Assembly: GCA_934047225.1 (NCBI GenBank)
Contig: OW204012.1
Coordinates: 5,332,001 to 5,396,000 of the forward strand
Source: Ypsolopha sequella
Lineage: Eukaryota; Arthropoda; Insecta; Lepidoptera; Ypsolophidae
DNA length: 64,000 bases
Direction of reading: 5' to 3'
Shown: positions 55,888 through 64,000 of the stretch, in pieces
How positions within the stretch are numbered: position 1 is the first letter of the stretch
Layout of the letters: each line of letters opens with the position of its first letter
Notes under the pieces: generated by a model
The model's database searches: none
Seen by the model: only the letters and a program-made list of their open reading frames with translations
What the model was told of the DNA's origin: nothing
Position numbers and translations under genes: made by a program

Positions 55888-56064
55888 ATATCATTGCAGT
55901 ATGGGAAAGCACATCGGTAAATTCACGAGTTGTGTTGAGACCTGGATAGCTCAGTAAGTAGAGCAATCGCCCGGTAAGCGAGAGATCCCGGGTTCGAATC
56001 CCGGTTCAGAGCTCCTCACATCTAGATTTACTTTTCTTTCTGCGTTTCTATACTGCAATGATAT
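55888..56064 (+). mobile_element. MITE-like element enclosing a tRNA-like sequence
   Basis: A perfect 15-bp inverted pair ATATCATTGCAGTAT (55888-55902) and ATACTGCAATGATAT (56050-56064) brackets 147 bp whose centre is tRNA-like. The target duplication is unclear. Confidence 0.65.
55940..56012 (+). tRNA. tRNA-like sequence, probably a pseudogene or SINE head
   Basis: 73 nt with a good A box (TAGCTCAGTAAGTAGAGC), a perfect T arm (CCGGGTTCGAATCCCGG) and a D stem GCTC/GAGC. The anticodon stem pairs at 4 of 5 positions with loop CCGGTAA, giving GGT at the anticodon position, but base 33 is C instead of T. The acceptor stem has two mismatched outer pairs. The structure is too damaged for a confident functional tRNA. 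Confidence 0.5.
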
Positions 56065-56072
56065 AATGTTAA

Positions 56073-56442
56073 TCACCCATCCATCCATCAGCCTAGTATG
56101 TCCACTGCTGGACATAAGCCTTTCCAGGACTTTGCCACTCCCGGCGGTCATCCTGGGAGAATTCCCCATACTCACTCACGCTGGGCAGGCGGCGGGTTGG
56201 TGAGCGCGGTGCCGGAACCCTCCCACCAGTGACGCCGCTGCCCGTCACCAGTCTGTTCCATATAAGGCCCGGCTATTAAGGATGGATATACCGCCATTCA
56301 TCTGTCCCAGGCGTGGTGGGCCTCCTGGTTTTTTGCCTGTGAGCTGTCCTCTTACTCTCCCCCGAATTACTTCGAGCGGGTCTCCAAGTAAGATGGTGGT
56401 ACCTCCACTGTCGAGCCCGGCATCAGCTCTACCACCTGTATA
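56073..56442. repeat. Interspersed repeat, family CC copy 3 (longest)
   Basis: ATCCATCCATCAGCCTAGTA, GACTTTGCCACTCCCGGCGG, ATAAGGCCCGGCTATTAAGG, CTCCACTGTCGAGCCCGGCA. It covers both shorter copies at 25026 and 34488. Confidence 0.75.
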
Positions 56443-57293
56443 AATTAATCCAATTTCGACAAAGCAATTTCTAAATAAGAACCCTAATATATAATACGCG
56501 TAATTTAATTATTACCTACTCTCTTGTAATGTAACTCTTGCGGCCGTATTACAATTTATGTGCTACGGGCTTATAACTTGATTAAACGCAATGGAAGTAC
56601 ACAAGTCACCGTTGAATGAAACTGTCATAACCCTTATTGCGAATGAATATGGTTCAAAGTGGAACTGTAAAGTGCAAATAAGATTTTGTTTTGTCATGAA
56701 GGGTGTTGTGGTGTTCCCATAGATACGCTGGGGATTGCGAAGACAAAGAAGATAGATATCTAAAGTCGCGTTCATTAACTCAGTGTTATGGCACCAGTAG
56801 GGTATTTAATAGGTCTTTACATATATGAAATTGCCGAAATTTTCTTACAGATTCATGAGTTCATAATTCCTGTAGTTCAGTAGCTATTTCCATTATTTGT
56901 TTTTTGTTTGAAAGTTGATTTTAAGGTTTTACATCTCCGTACAAAATTTTGTTTTTATTGTCAGTTTGATAACTAAAATTAAAATTTCAAAAACAGTTCT
57001 TCCTAAATGCCATCAATTTCCGTGATAAGATAATAATTTTTTACGGCTGACACTTTTCAAAAATTTAATTGATGTTGTTGTTAGGTTAATGTTGTCTCAT
57101 TTATACACAAAAGAAATTACATAATTTGGATTTGTCATTCCTAAAAAAAAAATCAAAAATGTTAGTACTGAAAATTGAGTTTCCTTCAAATTCTCTATAG
57201 AAAACGGCAATTTTGTATGTAATAAATATTATGACCTAATGTTTATTTATTTATTTACAAACAAGCAGTACAAGCAGAGAGAGGCACATAATG
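56443..57293. other. Unassigned AT-rich DNA
   Basis: No gene or repeat was recognised; intron-like. Confidence 0.45.
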
Positions 57294-57399
57294 GTGTCGA
57301 TTCGGCGCAAACTAATTTAACAGAAAGAAAAAGACAGAACGCTCAAATTAAATTTAGTCCTGTCAAATAAGTTAAGTCGTGTTGCGCCGAATCGACACA
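57294..57399. mobile_element. Palindromic MITE, family C copy 3 (shortened)
   Basis: GTGTCGATTCGGCGCAAACT to GTTGCGCCGAATCGACAC; the left arm is partly deleted. Confidence 0.78.
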
Positions 57400-58337
57400 A
57401 TTATCTTACACTAAAGTTATATGTAGTTTTTCATTGTACCACAATCCTTAGAATACTCACCGATAATCTAAATGTTTGGAATGACGCACACTGTAGATAA
57501 AGATAAAAGTTATATTAAATGTGTGTTTAAAGGGTTATACAAAGCTAAAACCGACAATCGACGCGTCTGTATTTCTCTGTTTTTGCATTTCCAGTATAGA
57601 AAAAAACAATACAACAGTTACTTACTAAACGGGACACCTGACGCTAGAACATCAACAACACCAGGTTTTCAACGGTTCATATGAAGAAACTAGGTCTCTC
57701 TTCATATTGAAGAAAATATATTTGATTTATCGACCTATAAACAATGTTTTAAGATTTATACTTTTGTCAAAAAAAAAAATGTTTTCCACCCTCTTTTTTT
57801 GGTTTTCAAACGTTCGTTTCAAAAACGCGGCTAAGAGATCAACATGATTTTTTTTTATAAAAAAGGGAATAGAAATATGAAGGGATGTTACCTAAATCCA
57901 ATGTTTTTTTCCCTACAAAATATTTCAGCATTAGCTAAAAACAGAACAAATTGTTGTTTCGCTGCGTGATCACTAGTATTACGCGTCCAAGAACAAGAGG
58001 CCAACCAAAGAGACAACAAATAATCGCCTCTATGAAAAGCAAATAAGGTTATTGCCGTGCTGGACGGGTAATAAAAAAAGTTGCTAGGGTATGCCATCCT
58101 CTTAAAACGAGGCAGTATTCACAATATCTTGACAGCTATGTCAGTGTTTCATCAAATTTTGCTGTTTGGGCTGTATAGGGACGTAGTTAGATGTCGATAG
58201 ATACTACTTGTGAAAAAAAAATACGAAGAAAACAAGGTGTAGACTTCGCATTCAGTTTTTACCTTTTGTATGACTCTTGAGAAAAATCCAGGCTTAATCG
58301 GTTCCATTTTCTGTCGATTGAACGCCTACAAATAAAT
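57400..58337. other. Intron-like DNA with family Y copy 2
   Basis: 58135-58315 is the uninterrupted family Y repeat (ACGTAGTTAGATGTCGATAG). The remainder is AT-rich without recognisable coding exons. Confidence 0.5.
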
Positions 58338-58503
58338 AAAGCCGATTCTGCAGGCTTTAACTTTAGTTTTAGTGCTGTCAAGACTTAAATTTTTCCAAAG
58401 TAATTTAGCTCCTGTTCTTCACACTTATGAAGTATTTTGCAACAATGAAAATTTAGTTTTGACAGCACTAAAACTAAAATTAAAGCCTTCAGAATCGGCT
58501 ACA
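58338..58503. mobile_element. Palindromic MITE, family M copy (complete)
   Basis: GCCGATTCTGCAGGCTTTAA and TTTTAGTTTTAGTGCTGTCA, with the near-perfect complement at 58459-58500. It ends 70 bp before the E(Pc) exon. Confidence 0.82.
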
Positions 58504-58572
58504 ATATTTATTTCTTTAAGACTCAAATGTATTTAGTGCAAGTTATAAAATGTTCCCTTTCTCCGTCAACAG

Positions 58573-58711
58573 GAGCACCATCTCCAGAGGGCGATATGCA
58601 CTGGGCTCATCATTCCCACGCCGGAGGTGTGCGCGGTCCACGACATCGAGTTCTACGAACGATGCTACCCCCCGGACTACAAGATGCCGAAGCAGCATAT
58701 ACACATGCAAC
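58573..58711 (+). CDS. E(Pc): Enhancer of Polycomb, internal coding exon
   Basis: 139 nt, preceded by a pyrimidine-rich tract and CAACAG and followed by GTGAGT. Frame 0 from 58573 reads EHHLQRAICTGLIIPTPEV, then a stretch ending YPPDYKMPKQHIHMQ, and leaves one base (C) for the next codon. EHHLQRAI, IPTPE and the YPxxxKMPKQxIHxQ block match the N-terminal EPL1-type domain of Enhancer of Polycomb proteins (around residues 50-100). These are scaffold subunits of the NuA4/TIP60 histone acetyltransferase complex, acting in the nucleus on chromatin. Low-repeat GC-rich codon use and splice signals argue for a live gene. No flanking exon was identified within the window, so introns here must be long. 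MITEs lie about 70 bp upstream and 95 bp downstream. Confidence 0.9.
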
Positions 58712-58805
58712 GTGAGTACCCGCCTCCTACTTCACCCGATAATACCCCCCTCAATGGTCTTGTTGAAGGCGAAGCAAACCCACGATGCTCAATTACGCGA
58801 ACAGC

Positions 58806-59032
58806 CCCCCTATTCTGTATCTTTAGTTGCCAACTGCACGAGGTGCCTATCATCAAATACATAGCTAAAAACTGAAATTTCAAAATTGCCTTTAGTGGGT
58901 ATTGAACTATTAACAATCTGTGTCGTCACTTCAAGTGCGAAAATATCCTTAGGACATCGGAATTCGATAGTATATCTATGTTTTTGATGATAGACACCCA
59001 GTCCAGAAGGCAACTAGAGATACACAATAGGC
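58806..59032. mobile_element. Palindromic MITE, family G copy 3
   Basis: CCTATTCTGTATCTTTAGTT to AACTAGAGATACACAATAGG. Complete; it lies in the intron right after the E(Pc) exon. Confidence 0.85.
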
Positions 59033-59039
59033 CCGCAGA

Positions 59040-59188
59040 TACAGTACTCATAAAGTAATAATGCGCATACAAATCTTCGCCACTGTTCGGCAAAGTTCGT
59101 ATTTCCTTACAATACGGTCACGTGGTACGTCCGGTTGCTCGGTTATAGAGGTTGTATGCGCATTATTAGTTTGGGAGTACTGTACGCT
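59040..59188. repeat. Palindromic MITE-like element EE
   Basis: TACAGTACTCATAAAGTAAT, ATGCGCATACAA and the complement GTATGCGCATTATTAG, GAGTACTGTA. It directly abuts the family G element. Single copy in the window. Confidence 0.72.
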
Positions 59189-60384
59189 ATTTAGCGACAC
59201 GATGCAAAGCGGTCCATTCACTTCTTTAGTATTATGATACTTCATTTTAGAAAACGATACTTTCGGTATGTGTGACTTCTGTTATAAAATGTACTAAACT
59301 CCGGCCGTTCATTCGAGAGAATGGTGACGTTTGCAAATGTCAGGGGATAAAACCTTTTTTTTACTGTTTTGCATTTCAATATTTTATATTTATCATGATG
59401 ATTTTAGGGTAGATTTTATATCGTTAAAAGGTCCCATTTGTTAATAAAAAGTATTTTTGTCGTATATATTTTCCACTTCCTAGTACAAAACTTAATGAAT
59501 CAGCTGACTCAATTTCTACGTAAAAGTTAAAAAAAGAGCAAAAAATAGTGTTCACTTGAATTTAAGAACCTTATATAGAGGTTGTCATTTTATTTATGTA
59601 GCGGAAATCATATTGAATTAAGACTGTGTATCTAAGTGATCAATGTTCTATTACCCTTTTTGTGAAACTCGTTAATTTATTTTTATCGTTTTCCCGAGTC
59701 CAGCTCCGAGTCAGTTACTATAGGAAGTCAACATTTTATTTGGCAAAATTAGCAAAAAGTATTACGATCCGTGTTGCTGATTTATTATTATTACTTGCCA
59801 ATATGGTAGTTTGGCTGTATAAATAAATGTCACCTTTCAAAGAGCTCGTGCTATAACTAAAATTTCCTTCTGCTCATTATTTCAGTCAAATCAGAATCAT
59901 AATGCCTGTAGTATGAATCCTCGACTTATTGAATCGTCATTTCAGAAAAAGGTTTATAATATCTGCGGTGTAAGGCAGTGTTGTCGTATTATAAAACTGA
60001 TATACCTTACCAAATAATAAGATCGTATATATATTCTATTCCAGGGTTTTTATTTATAAAAAAAGTTTAAATAATCATGATTTGTATTTATTTCGTCCCA
60101 TTTGTTGTACCGTTGATATTTTTTTAACGTGCCTTTATTTATTTTTGTCGTGAAGAAGCTCTTGTTGACTTGTAGTATTTTTTCGAGATATCGCCACACT
60201 CCATCTGTCATCATTCTCTCGAATTAACGGCAGCAGTTTACACATGATTATCATGTTAAAAGTGTCAAGTCTTGCATTCGAATATATAAATAATGAAGAT
60301 TTTTTTGATTCAGAGAAATCAGACTCTTTGGTACTTCAAGACATGGTTACTATAACAGCTTTTAAGAGGGCTGCGAAGTAATCT
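59189..60384. other. Unassigned AT-rich, intron-like DNA
   Basis: No exon-like GC-rich coding block with splice sites was seen. Confidence 0.5.
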
Positions 60385-60706
60385 TAGTTCATACAAACAA
60401 AATACCAAAATACAAAGCCATTTGTAAATCACAGATAATATTTATTCCGATTGCGTTACAGAATATCTAGGTTACCAAATATATATTTAATTAGAACACT
60501 GATTTAAACATGAAATGTGAGAAAAATAAGCTTTCTATGGAAATTTTAAATTGCTTATAATTATGTCGTCTTTAAATCAGTGTCCTTTCAAAATATATAT
60601 TTGGGAACCTAGATATTCTGTAATGCAATCGGAATAAACACACACTATCCTAAGAATATCTATGATTTACAAATGGTTTTGGTATTTCGTTTGTATGAAC
60701 TAGGGT
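60385..60706. repeat. 320-bp palindrome
   Basis: Arms of about 120 bp (TAGTTCATACAAACAAAATA, ATTCCGATTGCGTTACAGAA and complements at 60590-60704) around an AT-rich spacer. Non-coding. Confidence 0.78.
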
Positions 60707-60949
60707 TGCTTAACAATGTACAGTCGACAAAATGAATAAGTTACCAGGTCCAGCTCAAACACTTTACAGTACACAGTACAGTACGTAAATGTCCGCTTTT
60801 CTCTAGAAATCTACAGTAGGTATTCTTACGGAACCTTACTGCAGACGCCTTGACCTTGTTGACGCAGAAACAGGCGTCTTTAGATCAGCTCTAACAAAGT
60901 CTTTATTCCAAAGAACTAAACAAAACAAAGAACAAAAGAACTAAATCGC

Positions 60950-61625
60950 CCTAATTCCCATAGCTTAATTTCTAAGGTTTTTTTTTTCATAGGATATACG
61001 CCATTTTAGGACATGGTTTTTATTATTTTGGTATATAAATTAACCATTGTTATCTTTTTATGATTTTTAAAGAATTGTCCGATATGACGTCACTTGAGAA
61101 TTTTAGACATGGAACGGATTGTGATGGTGATTGGTTACAAAAAAAAAGTCATCCATCATCTGTCATCAATCTGTCAAATCAGTCGGAAGCAAATTATTAT
61201 TGCTCTGCTCCCTGCTCGCTAAAGCACCAGAGTGTGATGTGTTTGTAGATGGGATAGGATGTGTGATGAGTGTGTGTAAGAGAATGCTAGAAGAAAGTAT
61301 GTTAGTTAGTGCTTAAAATAAAATTATGTACACATACAATATTGTAACGATTTGGTCTGTAATTACTGTAATGTTATAATATTTCGAATAATAAATAAAT
61401 GTCTAACTGTCTAAATTATAAATTTATCTTGATAGCAAATGACACATATTTCTAAACAGCCATTTGTCAGTGACGTCACACGAAGGCAAATGGAAGTTGC
61501 AGCTTTTTCGTAAAAATATTCACCATCATGAGGTTTTTTTTACGTCACAAGTTGTAAAATACGGCTTATTAAAACAAAATCTCGATATGGTTTTCGAATT
61601 AACACACCTTAACATAATTTAATCT
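60950..61625. repeat. Family R copy 2 with a 240-bp insert
   Basis: Matches 48050-48515. The extra block at about 61180-61425 ends ATAATAAATAAATGTCTAAC and is flanked by related TCTGTCAAAT/ACTGTCTAAAT, suggesting a retroposon tail inserted into the repeat. Confidence 0.68.
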
Positions 61626-62640
61626 ATGCCAATTCGTAGGAAAAGCTACGTAGCGCTTTCTTAGATGAATGAATGAATGCATGAATTGACACTTTCCCTG
61701 CGGTCCGTAATAGAATTACAATGGATCATAAGCCATTCACTTCATACTTTCGTAATCGATTTTAGCGATATAATTATATTTCGGAACGCAGGGTTTATTG
61801 TACACAAAAGACATATAAAAGAAAACAGAGTATTGAAAACATAATTTTGTACAAAGGCGGACTTATCACTTAAAGCGATTTCTTCCAGCCAACCTTTGGG
61901 TGGTGAAGAAATAGTCACTAGAAAAGTAAAAATAGGGGGATAGACGTAATAAATAGAGTAAATTAAATGAAAATCAATAAAGTGTAAATACAAATAACCT
62001 AACAAATTAAACTTAATTTTAATAGATATCATAGACTTACATAAACAAATACACAAGAATATATTAATAAATACATCTATAATATATAATATATATATGT
62101 ATATACATTTAAATATCATTCTTAGATAATACATGTAGGTTTCTGAAAGTTCTGCAGACCCACTTTTCGCTCTTGGTACAATCGTAACTCGGTGAAAAGG
62201 CAGTTTTGCTCGATAGTATAGTATCTGTGACGTGCTTTTAACTTTAACCACATTTTATACTGATCATACTGAAGGATTGGTTTGTTCTATGATGAGAAAT
62301 CACGCGTAAAAATTTTCGTTGTGTAATGTAAATATGTGTGTCTACGGAAAAGTTTTCTTTTTCCTTTTATTTCCCAAGTTATAAATAATGAATGTAAGTT
62401 GTTAAGTATAATCAGTATGTGGTAAAAGAAAAAAATGTATGACCAGACTTGATTGCTAAGCTCTATTAAAAGCCGCACGCCTTTATATGCCTCTATCTTT
62501 ATTACTCAAGAAACTTTTTTCTCTGGGTAGGTGTCGCCGTCTCTATTACTCTTGAAAGAATTTTGGCGTGGCCTTGTGTAAACCATTTTTTTTAACTGTG
62601 CGCTGTCAAAATCCGTATATGCCGGCTGTGAATTCAATAC
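61626..62640. other. Intron-like DNA with a minus-strand LINE tail
   Basis: 61780-61905 is the complement of a LINE 3' end (GGTTGGCTGGAAGAAATCGC, GTCCGCCTTTGTACA) related to 15838-15985. The 169-codon frame at 61742-62251 overlaps it and is AT-driven, not a gene. Confidence 0.5.
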
Positions 62641-62655
62641 TAATTTTGACAGCAG

Positions 62656-62682
62656 CCCTGACTTTTAGCATTGTGCAGCCCC
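62656..62682. repeat. Family D terminal fragment
   Basis: CTGACTTTTAGCATTGTGCAG then CCCC and TTAA: one terminus of family D, with sequence resembling family M (TTTTGACAGCA) just before it. Confidence 0.6.
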
Positions 62683-62815
62683 TTAAAAAAAGTCTCGGTT
62701 TGATGCTCACGCTTGTCCCAATACTCGATTCATGAAAGAGATTTGCCGACATTGGCCAACACCTGCTGCGAGTCTGGCGCTTAAAATGATGACATCACTG
62801 TAGGTTGGCTTAGTA

Positions 62816-63336
62816 TAGAGATAAGCAAACTACGGCCCGCGGGCTGTCTACGGCCCGCGGGCTGTCTCCGGCCCGCGAGGGGTTGCAAACCGACGCAGGT
62901 GTAGATAATAACCTAACTTAAAGTACTTGCTTACATTAACAATAATAATATAATGTTTATTTCAGATCACAAATCCATAAATGTTGTTAGTAACAAAGTA
63001 ACTTAAGACTATTTTGTGAATGTTGTTTAAACCTGTAAGTCAATAAAATAACTTTATTTCGGAAAATAAATTCAAAATTCAAAAGTTTATTTTGCAAAGT
63101 AGGTATATATAATACACGTTTCACAAGTCAAATTTTAATCTTATAAAAATATATGTAATAAAATAATAAATGTACATGAACTACTTAGATTAAATGTTTA
63201 TTTAATTTATGTAGCAATATTATCATTTATTATATAATAAATAGATTTAATACGCTTAAAAAATAAAAAAACCGGCCCCCCATTAAATACGGCTTATAAA
63301 TATTGGCCCGCGCAGGAAAAAGTTTGCCCATCCCTG
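62816..63336. mobile_element. hAT-type non-autonomous element
   Basis: Ends TAGAGATAAGCAAAC and GTTTGCCCATCCCTG, with an exact 8-bp target duplication GCTTAGTA (62808-62815, 63337-63344). The left subterminal zone has three copies of CGGCCCGCG. A family J segment (63070-63220) is inserted within. Confidence 0.85.
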
Positions 63337-63544
63337 GCTTAGTACGTACCTTGCATATGATGTGCGATAGGAGCACGTGTTTCTTTATTTATAGAGGTAG
63401 TAATTGTTGATTTGCTCGGTCGGTCATTGCCGGCCGGGTCTGTGCAGCGGCGGCCCAATAGGCATGATGACTAAAAAGTTTTAATTAGTCTGTTAGTTAG
63501 ATTATCAGAAAATATTGGACACGTATTTTTGCTTTTGTTAATTA

Positions 63545-63810
63545 AACAAAAGGGGCACGAAGCGTTCCGTCCGTACCATTTAAAAACTTCAAAAAAATCA
63601 CGTTTGTTGTATGGGAGCCCCCTTAAATATTTATTTATTCTGTTTTTTTTTTATTTGTTGTTATAGCGGCAACAGAAATACATCATCTGTGAAAATTTCA
63701 ACTGTCTTAACTATCACGGTTCATGAGATACAGCCTGGTGACAGACGGACAGCGGAGTCTTAGTAATAGAATCCCGTTGGTTACCCTTTGGGTACGGAAC
63801 CCTAAAAATT
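63545..63810. repeat. Lepidopteran interspersed repeat, family V copy
   Basis: TTGTATGGGAGCCCCCTTAA, GCGGCAACAGAAATACATCA, GAGATACAGCCTGGTGACAG, ending GGGTACGGAACCCTAAAAA. The left terminus is eroded compared with 51982-52260. Confidence 0.8.
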
Positions 63811-64000
63811 ATGAAGATATAGACCCCACGTCACGTCACGTGACGTCACCAGCCCCCCACTCCCAAACTTTGACGCGCTTTATCTCTGTCATTTTTTGTT
63901 TGATTGACAAAAGAAAAAATATGTGTCCAATATTTTTTTATAATCTAAATGACGGACTAAATAGAATAATATTTTGTTTACTCTGTTAAGAGGGCGCCGA
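63811..64000. other. Unassigned window end
   Basis: CACGTCACGTCACGTGACGT is a short palindromic run; a CACGTGAC block also occurs near 9030. No gene was recognised. Confidence 0.4.

Noticed and set aside
55940..56012. Functional tRNA gene with anticodon GGT
   Set aside because: Base 33 is C, the outer acceptor pairs do not match, and it lies inside an inverted-repeat element. Kept only as tRNA-like.
61742..62251. 169-codon minus-strand frame as a membrane protein gene
   Set aside because: Its Ile/Tyr/Phe-rich product comes from AT-rich DNA, overlaps a LINE 3' tail, and has no recognisable domain or splice context.

Overview
The window looks like nuclear DNA of an insect, most likely a moth or butterfly. 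It is AT-rich and almost entirely non-coding. It is packed with short palindromic or TIR-bearing elements, truncated non-LTR retrotransposons, mariner copies and tRNA-derived SINEs, in families that recur in several copies within these 64 kb. There are no operons, ribosome-binding sites or bacterial genes. The taxon call is inference; no rRNA or mitochondrial marker is present.

The only host-gene sequence I can support is one 139-nt internal exon at 58573-58711 (+). It has good splice sites and encodes part of the conserved N-terminal domain of Enhancer of Polycomb, E(Pc), a NuA4/TIP60 chromatin subunit. No other E(Pc) exon was recognised, so the window is probably mostly one or more large introns of E(Pc) plus neighbouring DNA.

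Layout. 1-9 kb: TTAA-flanked MITEs, a SINE, a foldback MITE with a locatable empty TTAA site, and a LINE fossil at 7086-8935 broken by two DNA elements. 9-15 kb: hAT-type MITEs with exact 8-bp target duplications, a 400-bp palindrome and a dead mariner. 16-23 kb: two TIR transposons. The first is decayed, carrying an arthropod 'hypothetical protein'. The second is 3.6 kb with an intact 794-codon transposase, sitting inside a palindromic MITE that confirms its TTTA target duplication. 23-36 kb: many MITEs, and a nearly intact mariner inside a foldback element. 36-43 kb: the most layered part. A hAT-like element splits a palindromic MITE and itself holds a 1-kb palindrome and a LINE tail; further on, a second LINE has its reverse-transcriptase frame interrupted by the foldback element. 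43-57 kb: more MITEs, LINE tails, hammerhead-ribozyme-like motifs and a 152-bp tandem array that also carries them, and a tRNA-like sequence enclosed by inverted repeats. 57-64 kb: the E(Pc) exon with a MITE on each side, then intron-like sequence with MITEs and a hAT remnant.

The genes do not cooperate as a pathway. The interest lies in insertion history: several insertions can be dated relative to each other because a second, uninterrupted copy of the host repeat (or the other arm of a palindrome) shows the pre-insertion site. The best candidates for something undescribed are the intact transposon at 18711-22321 with seven copies of a 15-bp subterminal motif, and the hammerhead-like repeats at 36.7, 43.2, 52.5 and 55.0-55.4 kb.
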